From positions 186,001 through 250,000 of the forward strand of contig NZ_MDDR01000005.1 in the NCBI RefSeq assembly GCF_001870435.1: 64,000 nucleotides of DNA, written 5' to 3'. A program made the translations under genes and the position numbers. Source of the stretch: Pseudomonas costantinii (lineage in GTDB: Bacteria > Pseudomonadota > Gammaproteobacteria > Pseudomonadales > Pseudomonadaceae). Under the pieces are notes generated by a model. It did not search any database. It was given only the letters and a program-made list of their open reading frames with translations, and was not told the DNA's origin. Shown here one piece after another: positions 1 to 8,696 of this stretch (the stretch's first letter is position 1; every line of letters starts with the position of its first letter).

Positions 1-50
1 GCACCTACAAGAAGATCAACGACAAGTACTTCCCGTTCAGCATCGAATGA
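1..50 (+). CDS. C-terminal end of amino-acid ABC transporter periplasmic binding protein (partial)
   Basis: Only the last 15 codons and the stop are inside the window, read in the frame beginning at base 3. They end in DKYFPFSIE, which is typical of the C-terminus of HisJ/ArgT-type substrate-binding proteins of polar amino-acid ABC transporters. Two permease genes of the same transporter type follow 71 bases downstream, so this is inferred to be their binding protein. The substrate cannot be read from so short a tail. Confidence 0.75.
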   Translation, partial: TYKKINDKYFPFSIE

Positions 51-121
51 TCTGAGCGACTTGCCCGGCGCGCACCTTCAGCGCGCCGGCTTTTAGCAAT
101 GCCTTGCGATATGAAAACACC

Positions 122-814
122 ATGAATTTCGATCTCTACGGGTTCGGCCCGGCGCTGCTTGCCGGCGCGCTGATGACCGTCAAACTGGCGCTCACGGCTC
201 TGTGCCTGGGGCTGATACTCGGCCTTGCCGGCGCCTTGGCCAAGACTTCTGCGTACAAGCCATTGCAATGGCTGGGCGGTGCCTACTCGACCATCGTTCG
301 CGGCGTACCGGAACTGCTGTGGGTCTTGCTGATTTATTTCGGCACGATCAATGCGATGCGTGAACTGGGTGAAATTTTCAACATCCCCGATCTTTCGCTC
401 AGCGCCTTCGCTGCGGGCGTGATCGCCCTGGGGCTGTGTTTTGGTGCCTACGCCACCGAGGTATTGCGGGGCGCGATCATTGCCATTCCCAAGGGCCACC
501 GCGAAGCCGGTGTGGCGTTGGGCCTGTCAAAGTTTCGCATCTTCACCCGCCTGATCATGCCGCAGATGTGGCGCATCGCCCTGCCGGGCCTGGGCAATCT
601 GTTCATGATCCTGATGAAAGATACCGCGCTGGTCACGGTCATCGGCCTCGAAGAAATCATGCGCCACGCGCAGATCGCCGTCACCGTGACCAAGCAGCCG
701 TTTACCTTCTATCTCGTCGCCGCGTTCATTTACCTGTGCCTGACGTCGCTATCGATGGTGGGTATGCACTTCCTGGAAAAACGCGCCGCCCGCGGCTTCG
801 TGAGGACGACGTAA
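122..814 (+). CDS. Polar amino-acid ABC transporter permease, HisQ type
   Basis: This 230-residue inner-membrane permease has about five hydrophobic segments and the cytoplasmic EAA loop that contacts the ATPase (GHREAGVALGLSKF around residues 126-139). It resembles HisQ/ArtQ-type permeases for basic amino acids. An in-frame ATG lies at 104, but the protein is better started at 122 (MNFDLYGF), as HisQ-type permeases usually begin just before the first hydrophobic segment. Its TAA overlaps the ATG of the next permease by one base (TAATG), so the two are translationally coupled. No ATPase gene is seen in the window; it is probably upstream. Confidence 0.9.
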   Translation: MNFDLYGFGPALLAGALMTVKLALTALCLGLILGLAGALAKTSAYKPLQWLGGAYSTIVRGVPELLWVLLIYFGTINAMRELGEIFNIPDLSLSAFAAGVIALGLCFGAYATEVLRGAIIAIPKGHREAGVALGLSKFRIFTRLIMPQMWRIALPGLGNLFMILMKDTALVTVIGLEEIMRHAQIAVTVTKQPFTFYLVAAFIYLCLTSLSMVGMHFLEKRAARGFVRTT

Positions 815-1503
815 TGGAATGGGAAGTCATCTATAAGTGGCTGCCGAAGTTTATCCAGGGCGCCGTCCTGACTCTGGAACTGGTGAGCATCGCGGTAATT
901 CTCGGCCTGATCCTGGCGATCCCACTGGGCATCGCTCGCTCGTCCAAGCGCTGGTATGTTCGCTCACTGCCCTACGCCTACATCTTCTTCTTTCGTGGTA
1001 CGCCGCTGCTGGTACAGTTGTTCCTGGTCTACTACGGCCTGGCCCAATTCGATGCTGTACGCGCAAGCTTCATGTGGACTTACCTGCGCGATCCTTTCTG
1101 GTGCGCCACGGCCACCATGACGCTGCACACCGCGGCTTACATCGCCGAGATCCTGCGCGGCGCCATCCAGGCCATCCCGCCGGGTGAAATTGAAGCGGCC
1201 CGGGCGCTGGGGATGTCCAAGCCGAAAACGCTGATCTACATCATCCTGCCTCGCGCAGCGCGCATCGGACTACCGGCTTACAGCAACGAAGTCATTTTGA
1301 TGCTCAAGGCCAGCTCCCTCGCGAGTACCGTGACCCTGCTGGAACTGACCGGCATGGCCAGGACCATCATTGCGCGCAACTACCTGACGGTTGAGATGTT
1401 CTTCACCGCCGGCGTGTTCTACCTGCTGATCTCCTACCTCCTGGTGCGCGCCTTCAAACTGCTGGAACGCTGGCTGCGCGTCGATGCTTGCCAAGGACGT
1501 TGA
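814..1503 (+). CDS. Polar amino-acid ABC transporter permease, HisM type
   Basis: This is the second permease of the heterodimeric transporter, 229 residues. Its EAA loop (GEIEAARALGMSK, near residue 128) and the FFRGTPLLVQLFLVYYG segment are characteristic of the HisM/ArtM family of amino-acid permeases. The start at 814 (MEWEVIYKW) overlaps the stop of the HisQ-type gene. The 3' end overlaps the following methyltransferase gene by 20 bases, so all three are probably on one transcript. The same permease order is recalled from PA5154-PA5155 of P. aeruginosa; the substrate is not determined. Confidence 0.9.
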   Translation: MEWEVIYKWLPKFIQGAVLTLELVSIAVILGLILAIPLGIARSSKRWYVRSLPYAYIFFFRGTPLLVQLFLVYYGLAQFDAVRASFMWTYLRDPFWCATATMTLHTAAYIAEILRGAIQAIPPGEIEAARALGMSKPKTLIYIILPRAARIGLPAYSNEVILMLKASSLASTVTLLELTGMARTIIARNYLTVEMFFTAGVFYLLISYLLVRAFKLLERWLRVDACQGR

Positions 1504-2671
1504 AGCACGCTTCCAGGCGCTGGATGCGTTCCTGACTGAACATCAAGGGCTGTGGCGACCACGGCCCTTTGTTCACCTGCAATTACCCTGGGAAACCCTG
1601 CATCCCGAGCTGGCCCAGTGGCTGCGTCAGCGCTCGCTGGCTGACGCCGAAAGCAGTAACAACCTGCCCCATGACCTGCCGGCGCCAGCGCCTTTTCCAC
1701 AGTTGGCCGCACAAGCCCTGCACCTCAGCGCTGTGGATAAGTTACCTGCGCATCCCCTGGAACCTGCCCGCCACCGCCTCAACGTCGATGTACCCGGCCG
1801 CAAGTGGCAACAGATCGAAGCGTTCGGCGCCGCCCTGCAGTTTGCTGAAACACCCATGCACTGGCTGGACTGGTGCGCCGGCAAAGGTCACCTCGGCCGA
1901 CGCCTGCTGCAACCTGGCCAACAACTGACCTGCCTGGAATACGACCCAGCCTTGATCGCCTCCGGCCAAGCCTTAAGCGACCACCACGGTTTGCCCGTCA
2001 CCCATCGCCTGCAAGACGTGATGGCCGATGTGTCGATCGGCCCGGAATACACCCCTATCGCCCTGCATGCCTGCGGCGACCTGCACGTACGCTTGCTGCA
2101 ATTGGCCAGCGCTGCCGGCTGCAAACAACTGGCATTGGCGCCTTGCTGCTACAACCGCATCAACGCCGACACCTACCAAGCACTGTCCGGCGCAGGCCGC
2201 GCATCGGCCTTGCAGTTGTCGATCGACGACTTGGGCCTGCCGCTGAGCGAGACCGTCACCGCAGGCAAACGGGTGCGCCAGCAACGAGACACCTCCATGG
2301 CCCGGCGCCTGGGCTTTGATCAGTTGCAACGGCAATTGCGCAACTGCGACGAATACTTGCCCACGCCGTCCCTGCCTGCCAGTTGGCTGGATAAACCCTT
2401 CGCCGACTATTGCCGAGAGCTGGCTGGCCTCAAGGGCTTATCCACAGGTGAGCAGGATTGGCTGGCGCTGGAGGCACACGGTTGGCGCCGCCTGGCCGAA
2501 GTCCGCAATCTAGAGTTGGTACGGGGTCTGTTTCGGCGGCCGCTGGAAATGTGGCTGGTGCTGGATCGGGCCTTATTCCTGTCAGAGCAAGGCTATAAGG
2601 TCGAGATAGGCAGCTTCTGTGAACCGGCGCTGACTCCGCGCAACTTGATGGTGCTGGCCGAGCGCGATTAG
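1484..2671 (+). CDS. SAM-dependent methyltransferase (Methyltransf_32-like)
   Basis: This is a 395-residue protein with a glycine-rich SAM-binding motif I, WLDWCAGKGHLGRRLL, near residues 125-140, followed by an acidic residue (CLEYD) at the end of the next strand. A later LAPCCYNR segment matches the catalytic-type loop of Methyltransf_32 proteins, a family that includes the GSTCD-related methyltransferases. The substrate is unknown. The ATG sits inside the end of the upstream permease gene with a 20-base overlap, so it is probably cotranscribed with the transporter, although a functional link is not evident. There are no transmembrane segments. Confidence 0.8.
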   Translation: MLAKDVEARFQALDAFLTEHQGLWRPRPFVHLQLPWETLHPELAQWLRQRSLADAESSNNLPHDLPAPAPFPQLAAQALHLSAVDKLPAHPLEPARHRLNVDVPGRKWQQIEAFGAALQFAETPMHWLDWCAGKGHLGRRLLQPGQQLTCLEYDPALIASGQALSDHHGLPVTHRLQDVMADVSIGPEYTPIALHACGDLHVRLLQLASAAGCKQLALAPCCYNRINADTYQALSGAGRASALQLSIDDLGLPLSETVTAGKRVRQQRDTSMARRLGFDQLQRQLRNCDEYLPTPSLPASWLDKPFADYCRELAGLKGLSTGEQDWLALEAHGWRRLAEVRNLELVRGLFRRPLEMWLVLDRALFLSEQGYKVEIGSFCEPALTPRNLMVLAERD

Positions 2672-2912
2672 GGGGCAAATTTTCCTACGCGTGCCCTGTG
2701 GATAACTCTGTTGATGAATTCTTTACAGAAGCTGTAGCAATCAACGCTACAGGCCAAAAGCCACGCTGGTCATTTTTTGTTCACAAAATAAAACGCACAC
2801 AAAACAGGCAGTTGCAGCACATTGAGAACGGCTCCACAAAATGGCTGTTTCGTGACAGTCGCAACCAACCGATTGTGCATAAGCATCTGGCGTTAAGCGT
2901 ATAAACCGCGCT
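2672..2912. other. Gene-free, AT-richer junction downstream of the orphan bcsQ-type gene
   Basis: This stretch separates the convergent methyltransferase and BcsQ-type genes. An open frame at 2698-2904 (+) exists, but it begins next to the methyltransferase stop, has no ribosome-binding site and its translation resembles nothing I know. I see no clear terminator hairpin. The base composition is visibly poorer in GC than the neighbouring genes. Confidence 0.5.
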
Positions 2913-3818
2913 TTATGCGTTTCTTCTCGACGCTTTCAACAGCAGGCAAATTTCGTTGAGATCGTCACTGGCCATCCGCTTCGTCACGCTGTCCAGCGGG
3001 TCGGCAGCAAACGCCAACGCCTCGTTGATCGCCATATCGCGATGAACCTCCAACGGCGCTTTTCCCAGGCGTAGTTTGAACGCGTCGACCATGTCCAGGC
3101 TAAAAGCATTGCTCTCATCCAGTTGGTTGACCACCACATGCACACTGGGTGGGCGCTCGCCCTCAAGGTGCGGGGCCAGCAATAGATCCAGAGGGTCCAG
3201 CGTGCCAAGGCACGCAGCATCAGCTTGTACGATGACCAACACCACATCGGCAACGCTCAGGGCTTGATGAAAATAGACGTTATTACCGGCGGGCGTATCG
3301 ATGATCACCGTGTGCTGCTCGCTCAAGCCCAAAGACGAGAGACGCCGCGCCAGCCAGATAGGCTCATGCTTGAGCCAGCGCTCCAGGCTTTCCTGCTGCT
3401 GGACGTCGGTATCGCCGAAGGTAATCACCTGGCAACCGGCAAAGCCCTGTTGTTGCAACGGGCTCCATTGCCCATGCTCCAGGCTGGTGCGCCCAATACC
3501 GGGCAATGTCGAACTGACGCCGAAGTGACGATGCAAGGCATTTTGCGGGTCCAGATCCAGCGCCACCACCGATTCGCCATGGCGCTGCAAACCGCTGCTC
3601 AAGGCCGTGACCAAGGTGCTACGCCCAACACCGCCATTCATCGACACCAGCGCCACGACTTTAGGGCGCAGCACGACGGTATCAGTGGATTGGGATTGTG
3701 GGTGGGCGCCTTCGTCGCCAGGAACGCTGCCAAAAAAGTGCATCCGCGCATCAATCCCTTGTGCATCGTGGGTGACATTTTTGCCGAACAACGCCAAAAG
3801 TTCATCGCTAAGGCTCAT
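2913..3818 (-). CDS. bcsQ: Orphan cellulose-operon MinD/ParA-like ATPase (BcsQ/YhjQ/WssA type)
   Basis: This is a 301-residue cytoplasmic P-loop protein of the MinD/ParA superfamily. The N-terminal ~50 residues are variable. The nucleotide loop VALVSMNGGVGRST follows at residues 54-67, then LDLDPQNAL (Walker A' region) and IIDTPAGN (switch II). The signature lysines of MinD are replaced (N for the first, R for the second), as in the BcsQ family, where the loop is likewise degenerate. BcsQ helps localise or assemble the cellulose synthase complex. The ATG at 3818 follows GAGGAG at a good spacing. No bcsA, bcsB, bcsZ or bcsC gene is adjacent, so the ATPase stands without its usual operon. SBW25 wssA is the likely counterpart (recall of locus order). 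Confidence 0.75.
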   Translation of the reverse strand: MSLSDELLALFGKNVTHDAQGIDARMHFFGSVPGDEGAHPQSQSTDTVVLRPKVVALVSMNGGVGRSTLVTALSSGLQRHGESVVALDLDPQNALHRHFGVSSTLPGIGRTSLEHGQWSPLQQQGFAGCQVITFGDTDVQQQESLERWLKHEPIWLARRLSSLGLSEQHTVIIDTPAGNNVYFHQALSVADVVLVIVQADAACLGTLDPLDLLLAPHLEGERPPSVHVVVNQLDESNAFSLDMVDAFKLRLGKAPLEVHRDMAINEALAFAADPLDSVTKRMASDDLNEICLLLKASRRNA

Positions 3819-4237
3819 AGCCTGCTCCTCACGACGCAGCTCAAAGACGTGAAGGGCGGCAAGCAGTTCTCACCGGAGGTCTTCTTGAAGGCGTCGCAGT
3901 TAAAGCATTCTGTGACAGCAATGGTAAAGTGTCATTATTTTGATGTTTTTATTGGTTATTTTTTAGATGAACGGTAAATAGTCAATTTAATGACCAGCAT
4001 CCGGACAGCTGAAACCCCTCTGTCGCCACCAAACTGGGTGGATGCACAGATTCTGTAGCTGGGATTGAAGGGATGGAGCCAGATGTCAGTTTGCGGACAA
4101 TTGTGGGATGGAAATTGGCCCGGTTTAAAGGCCCTCGGCACACCCGGGGCCCCGGCTGTAGAGCACCCTTATGGCGATGAAAAAGCAGCGATCGCAAAAA
4201 AACATTCATTTCTGCAAAAATAGTCAGAATTCAGGGG
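3819..4237. other. Gene-free stretch between bcsQ-type gene and tRNA-Thr
   Basis: No convincing gene is visible here. Two minus-strand open frames (3956-4141 and 3982-4209) lack ribosome-binding sites and recognisable products. I looked for the small bcsR gene that often precedes bcsQ; the frames directly upstream of the bcsQ start contain stops or have no start codon. The promoter of the bcsQ-type gene should lie in the AT-rich part near 3900-4000. Confidence 0.5.
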
Positions 4238-4265
4238 TTTACAGAAGCTTGCCAATCGCTATAAT
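4238..4265 (+). promoter_or_regulatory. Sigma-70 promoter of the tRNA-Thr gene
   Basis: TTTACA at 4238-4243 and a perfect TATAAT at 4260-4265 are separated by 16 bases. The tRNA begins 14 bases after the -10 box, and the discriminator between them is GC-rich (CGTCGCCC), as expected for stable-RNA promoters. Confidence 0.75.
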
Positions 4266-4279
4266 CGTCGCCCTAACAC

Positions 4280-4355
<76 letters not shown>

Positions 4356-4367
4356 TATAAGACGAAG

Positions 4368-4398
4368 CCCTCGCAGAAATGTGAGGGTTTTGTTGTTT
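4368..4398 (+). terminator. Rho-independent terminator of tRNA-Thr
   Basis: The stem CCCTCGCA/TGTGAGGG (8 pairs, one G-T) closes a GAAA tetraloop and is followed by TTTTGTTGTTT. It lies 12 bases after the tRNA CCA end. Confidence 0.8.
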
Positions 4399-4539
4399 CT
4401 GGCGCTTGAATCTCGATCGTGCAGTGAAGTAGACCGGTTCCCCCCCCGCAGCTACTCCCTTTCACCAACCTCTCAACCTTTATGCGAAATTATGGGTGGC
4501 CAATAATTATGGCGCCCTCATAAAACAGATAATCACATC

Positions 4540-4817
4540 AGCCGCTAGCTCCCCCCTCCAACACCCTCGGCGTCACCCCCTTCGCCTTTCACTCCGACCA
4601 ACCTCTGTTCCGCGTCAACAGCGGTGTTTCCCTGCATGAAGCCTTGCACCACGTTTCCGATTTACTCCACGTCGCCAAGTTGCTCGCAGAAGATGCGGCG
4701 ATGACGAAGGAGACGGACCGTTATGCCTGGGCGTCGCATTATTTGCAGGAGATGAGCAAGGCGGTGATTGATGATGTAGTGAAGGTATTGGAGTCGCCCT
4801 GTAATAACGGGCAATAA
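4540..4817 (+). pseudogene. DUF3077-family remnant without a start codon
   Basis: The frame ending at TAA 4815-4817 encodes GVTPFAFHSDQPLFRVNSG followed by SLHEALHHVSDLLHVAKLLAED and a C-terminal helix. This pattern is typical of the short Pseudomonas DUF3077 proteins. Upstream in the same frame there is a TAA near 4527 and no ATG, GTG or TTG before the conserved region. The gene has therefore lost its start, either by N-terminal truncation or by a frameshift close to the tRNA-Thr gene. DUF3077 function is unknown to me. An unusual start codon cannot be fully excluded. Confidence 0.65.
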
Positions 4818-4821
4818 GCAA

Positions 4822-4851
4822 AACGCCCCAGCGTGTGAATGCCGGGGCGTT
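4822..4851. terminator. Bidirectional hairpin terminator
   Basis: AACGCCCC at 4822-4829 pairs with GGGGCGTT at 4844-4851, with further possible pairing inside (GCGTGTGAATGC). It lies between the DUF3077 remnant and the convergent membrane-protein gene and can serve both. Confidence 0.75.
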
Positions 4852-4864
4852 CTTATTGGCGGTG

Positions 4865-5365
4865 TTAGGCCAACCGACCGCCTTTCCTGCGCAAGTACAG
4901 CATCTGCGCGCCCAGCCCAATGACGAGCGCCAGCGCAATACTGCCTTGCGCGCCAATCAGCACTGGCGAGTGCAGGTCGGTGACTATTGGGTGGCCGTCG
5001 GGGACTCGGCGCAATGTCTCGGAGACTGTGGGCACCATCAGGAAAAAAGCGGTCAGGCTCAAGAAAATGGTTTCCAGGTACGCGCGCGCTCGCCCCAGCC
5101 AGGCGATATGCCCCACGCCATAACCGGCCAGCAGCAGTGCAAGGGTAATGACGCCAATGATGTTGCTGACGGGTTGGTGCGCGACCAGGAACACAGTGAA
5201 GGCACCGATCAGCATCGACGCCAGGTAGAGCAAACCTGGCGTTGAGCGGGGGACGATGCGTCCGTGTCGAATGAACATATAAGCCGCCAGGGGAATGGCG
5301 GGCAGGCTGCCGAGGGTGTGTATCCAGCCAAGGGCGGAGATTCCGAACATTTGATGTGTTCCCAT
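4865..5365 (-). CDS. Uncharacterised small inner-membrane protein (DUF2306-like)
   Basis: This 166-residue protein has about four or five hydrophobic segments: residues 10-32 with HTLGSLPAIPLAAY, 45-62, 66-84, 92-110 and 137-155. It ends in a basic tail, LRRKGGRLA. The pattern of a histidine in the first segment followed by HGRIVPRSTPGLLYLASML resembles DUF2306-type membrane proteins, but I would not assign a function. It is transcribed divergently from the AraC-type regulator at 5485, with a shared 119-base promoter region, so it may be that regulator's target. Confidence 0.7.
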   Translation of the reverse strand: MGTHQMFGISALGWIHTLGSLPAIPLAAYMFIRHGRIVPRSTPGLLYLASMLIGAFTVFLVAHQPVSNIIGVITLALLLAGYGVGHIAWLGRARAYLETIFLSLTAFFLMVPTVSETLRRVPDGHPIVTDLHSPVLIGAQGSIALALVIGLGAQMLYLRRKGGRLA

Positions 5366-5484
5366 GTGATTGGATGATGTGCATAAACGATCAGTGCCGG
5401 AAACGGCCTCGACGGTTTCGTTTTGGTTGCATCAGCACGCTATGATCTCGGGAGTCAGCTTAGAGAAAGCGTGGGCAACCAGAC

Positions 5485-6390
5485 ATGATGAATCCCCTCG
5501 AAAATTTGATCATTCATCCGGAAATGAAGCTGGAAGGGCTTGCCAAGGGTGATTTGCTGTCTCAGGTTTTGGCGCAAATTCGCCTGACTGGAGACCGTGT
5601 TTACTCAACCGCGCTGAGCAATGCGCAATGCCTCGAACTCGACCGGCAGAGCGCTCATATTTGCGTGGTTCAGCAAGGTCGGCTACATCTCGAAGACGTC
5701 GATCAGCCGGCAGTGACGCTGGAGCAAGGCGATATCATCTTGCTTCCCCACAACCCTTCAGGGGTCAGGATCACCGCCTGTGATGGGCCGGCGGCGGTTG
5801 TGATCTGTCGGTTCTGGTTCGATGCGAGCAGTTTCCAGGCAATGCTGTTTGCCCTGCCCCGACTTATCCACATCCGAAAAACCCAGGCGGCAGATTGGGC
5901 GGAAGGCATCCTGCATTTCATGTTGCTTGAAGCCAATGACACGCAACCGGGCGGAGCGCTGATGATCTCGCGCCTTATAGATCTGACGGTTATTCGTATC
6001 CTGCGAACCTGGGTGCATCAAAACGCTGCTTCCGGTTGGCTGGGCGGGTTATCGGACGCACGTATAGCTCGGGCACTGAAAGCCATTCACGAAACGCCGG
6101 GGCGGCAGTGGCGTATCGATTCGCTGGCTGAAATTGCCGGCATGTCACGGTCCAATTTCTGCGACCGATTCAGCTCGCTGGTAGGACGCTCGCCGTTGCG
6201 TTACCAAAATGAATGGCGGTTAACACTGGCGAAAACGATGCTGGCGAAACACGACAGCCGCATCGGAGAAATCGGCTTTGCCATTGGCTATGAGTCCGAA
6301 GCGGCTTTCAGTCGCGCCTATAAAGCCTTTTTCGGTCGCTCGCCACGTGATGACAACGCCCCGAGCAGTAAAGGCCGGGGCGTGCTCTGA
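5485..6390 (+). CDS. AraC-family transcriptional regulator with N-terminal cupin domain
   Basis: This 301-residue regulator has a cupin-type sensor (AraC-binding-like, cupin_6) over residues ~20-170, including LEQGDIILLPHNPSG. A linker follows, then a double helix-turn-helix over the last ~100 residues. The first HTH is at IDSLAEIAGMSRSNFCDRF and the second at IGEIGFAIGYESEAAFSRAYK, with the closing F-x-R-S-P signature FFGRSPRD. Two adjacent ATGs (5485 and 5488) could start it. It is divergent from the membrane-protein gene at 4865-5365, the usual arrangement of an AraC regulator and its target. The effector is unknown. Confidence 0.88.
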   Translation: MMNPLENLIIHPEMKLEGLAKGDLLSQVLAQIRLTGDRVYSTALSNAQCLELDRQSAHICVVQQGRLHLEDVDQPAVTLEQGDIILLPHNPSGVRITACDGPAAVVICRFWFDASSFQAMLFALPRLIHIRKTQAADWAEGILHFMLLEANDTQPGGALMISRLIDLTVIRILRTWVHQNAASGWLGGLSDARIARALKAIHETPGRQWRIDSLAEIAGMSRSNFCDRFSSLVGRSPLRYQNEWRLTLAKTMLAKHDSRIGEIGFAIGYESEAAFSRAYKAFFGRSPRDDNAPSSKGRGVL

Positions 6391-6493
6391 TCAGTGCCCG
6401 GCGTTTTGAATCCGCCCAGTTGCTTGCCTCCCTCTATCTGCGCTACAGACCTTTTCGGTATAACCAAGATCTCTGCGTTGTGAACGGACTCCC

Positions 6494-8623
6494 ATGAACG
6501 CCCTGAAGCTGATTTGCCTGCTCGTCATTTTCCCGCTGCTGCTGGCCGCCCTCGGTGGCTGGGAGCGCCAGCGTGCTGCCGAGTCAAACAGCGCATTGAT
6601 CGATTACAGCGCCGACGTGGTCGTCGCCAAACTCCAATTGCGGAAGCTGGCGACGCAAGACCCGGCAGCTCAGGTCGACTTGGGCAAAGAAAAAATCAGC
6701 GTGCCGCTAGCACTCTCACGGCTGGATAAAATTGAAGCCGAGTTGCCCACTGCGCATCGCGTAAACCACGCGTTGCGTGCGCTGGCGCCGTGGGTGATTG
6801 GCCTTGGGCTGATCGCGGCCTTCATCGGTGTGGCCGCGCTGGCCGGCACGCACTGGGCGGGTTTGCGCGCGCAACAGTCGCGGGAAAAGTTGTTGCAGGT
6901 GTTCTCCCTCGGTAGCCGGCTGTTGCCTTATGTGCTGGTGAGCCATGTGATGGCAATGGCATCGACGGTAGCACTGGTGTTGAGTTTCGAAGGCTTGGCG
7001 TTGTGGCATATCGGCCGTCTGGGCAGTGGCGAGGTCAAGCTGATGGCCGTGCTGGGGGTGATTGCCGCGTTCAGCGTGTATTCGATCTGGCAGTTGCTCA
7101 AACAACTGCGGCACATGCTGGCGATGTTCGAACCCACGCCGGTTGAGATGTTCGGGCAGGTGGTGACGCCCGAGCAGGCGCCCGAGTTGTGGCGCCGTGT
7201 GCGCGAGCTGGCACACACACTGGGCGCGTTGCCGCCGGACCATATCGTGGTAAGCCTGACCCAGGGCTTTTATGTGACCTCCAGCCCAGCCACCGTGATG
7301 CCGGCCGAGACGCCGTTGAGCGGTCGCACCCTGCATGTGCCGTTGCTGTACCTGGGGCTGCTTAGCCAGGAGGAAATCGGCGCCGTGATCGGTCACGAGC
7401 TGGCGCATTTTGTAGGTGAAGACACTGAATACAGCCTGCGCTTCGTGCCGATCTACGACGGCGTCAATCGCAGCTTGGGCGCCTTGGTCGCAACGATGAT
7501 GGTCAGCGACCTGATCCAGGGTTGGTTGATGCGGCCTTCGTTCATGTTCGGCGTGTTTTTCATGCAGCGTTTTGATCACGCGGTGAATCATTGGAGCCGA
7601 GAACGGGAGTTGTTGGCGGATGCCGCCGGGGCCCGGCTGGTGGGCAATGCAGCGGCCGCCTCGGCGTTGTTGCGGGTGTCGGTGTTGCATCCGCATGTCG
7701 AAGACTCATTAGGGGTGCTCTGTGAAGAAACCTCAGCAGTCGACCTGCCCGGCGCCGTGCTTGTTGCATTGCGAGGCAGTGAGTTGCAACTGCCGCCCGA
7801 GGCGCTGGAGATTCATCAGCCCCACCCTACCGATTCCCACCCTTCAAATGGCGAGCGCCTGCAAGCGTTGCAGGCGCACTTGGAGGACGCTGTGCGCAGC
7901 GCCCTTCGGGCCGTGGATGTCGACGCCGCCAATGCGCAAATCGACGCCTGTTTCAACGCGCCGCACTGCGTACGAGAACAGCTCTCCCGCGACTTGCTTG
8001 CCGTGTCGGTCTCCGAAAACACGGCCCACACCCACCTGCTGGAAACCATGGCCGCTTCGACCGAGGGCGAGCGTGCGCTGCATGAAGGTGGCCGTTGGCG
8101 CGGCACGCTGATGGCGGTGCTGGCCCTACCTTTTGTGTTGCTTGGGCTGGGCATCATGAGTCGGCCCTGGTTTGCTCCGGAACGCTTGAAGGGTACACCC
8201 TTGTCGGCCGTGGGCGCGGGGGCAGCGATCGGCAGCATCGCGTTGATCTTTCTGTGGATGGGCATCCGTCGCTTCAAGCGCGCACCGCAGACCGCGTTGC
8301 GCCTGACGCCGGAGCACTTTGTGTTCGCCAACCTGGCGCAGCCTTTACCGATCGAACACATCGCCAATGTCACACTGCAATTTGCCCAGGGGATCTGGGT
8401 GACCGTGGAGCTGACGCCGGAAGCACCGTTGCCCGAGCGACGTAAAACCGCGTTCGGTGTGCCCGGTGCGCGGGTCAACAAGAAGAAGCGCCAGGTACTG
8501 TTGCTGATGGCGCAGCTGTGTATCGACAACAAGAAAATCGAGCCCTTCGAAGGGCTGTCGCTGATGCTTGATTATGTGAACGCTTGTAACGCCCGCAAGA
8601 TTTTGCAAAGCCGCCAGGACTAG
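6494..8623 (+). CDS. M48-family zinc metalloprotease, membrane-anchored
   Basis: This is a 709-residue protein with an N-terminal hydrophobic segment (residues 5-20), membrane segments near 98-117, 143-170 and 183-203, and a further pair near 535-585. The zinc-binding motif HELAH is at residues 301-305. The third-ligand motif ELLAD (E372) follows about 70 residues later in RERELLADAAGARL, which together define an active gluzincin of family M48. Members include HtpX and Ste24-like proteases that act on membrane or envelope proteins, but no specific role is recalled for this long form. It is monocistronic, followed by a strong terminator shared with the convergent porin gene. Confidence 0.85.
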   Translation: MNALKLICLLVIFPLLLAALGGWERQRAAESNSALIDYSADVVVAKLQLRKLATQDPAAQVDLGKEKISVPLALSRLDKIEAELPTAHRVNHALRALAPWVIGLGLIAAFIGVAALAGTHWAGLRAQQSREKLLQVFSLGSRLLPYVLVSHVMAMASTVALVLSFEGLALWHIGRLGSGEVKLMAVLGVIAAFSVYSIWQLLKQLRHMLAMFEPTPVEMFGQVVTPEQAPELWRRVRELAHTLGALPPDHIVVSLTQGFYVTSSPATVMPAETPLSGRTLHVPLLYLGLLSQEEIGAVIGHELAHFVGEDTEYSLRFVPIYDGVNRSLGALVATMMVSDLIQGWLMRPSFMFGVFFMQRFDHAVNHWSRERELLADAAGARLVGNAAAASALLRVSVLHPHVEDSLGVLCEETSAVDLPGAVLVALRGSELQLPPEALEIHQPHPTDSHPSNGERLQALQAHLEDAVRSALRAVDVDAANAQIDACFNAPHCVREQLSRDLLAVSVSENTAHTHLLETMAASTEGERALHEGGRWRGTLMAVLALPFVLLGLGIMSRPWFAPERLKGTPLSAVGAGAAIGSIALIFLWMGIRRFKRAPQTALRLTPEHFVFANLAQPLPIEHIANVTLQFAQGIWVTVELTPEAPLPERRKTAFGVPGARVNKKKRQVLLLMAQLCIDNKKIEPFEGLSLMLDYVNACNARKILQSRQD

Positions 8624-8634
8624 GCCACAGGCAT

Positions 8635-8664
8635 AAAAAAACCCCGAACCAGTCGGGGTTTTTT
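8635..8664. terminator. Bidirectional terminator between protease and porin genes
   Basis: AACCCCGA and TCGGGGTT pair around a short loop. An A-run lies before the stem and a T-run after it (8659-8664), so the structure terminates both convergent genes. Confidence 0.9.
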
Positions 8665-8696
8665 ATCGCCTGGAAACAGGCGCGACGCCGGATCAA

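Noticed and set aside
2698..2904. 68-codon open frame on the plus strand after the methyltransferase
   Set aside because: It has no ribosome-binding site, lies in AT-richer non-coding DNA and its translation shows no recognisable pattern.
3825..3960. Possible bcsR gene upstream of the bcsQ-type gene
   Set aside because: The frames read on the minus strand contain stops or lack a start codon; no BcsR-like pattern could be recognised.
6716..7696. 326-codon open frame antisense to the M48 protease
   Set aside because: No start signal or family pattern; the protease frame carries HELAH and ELLAD motifs.
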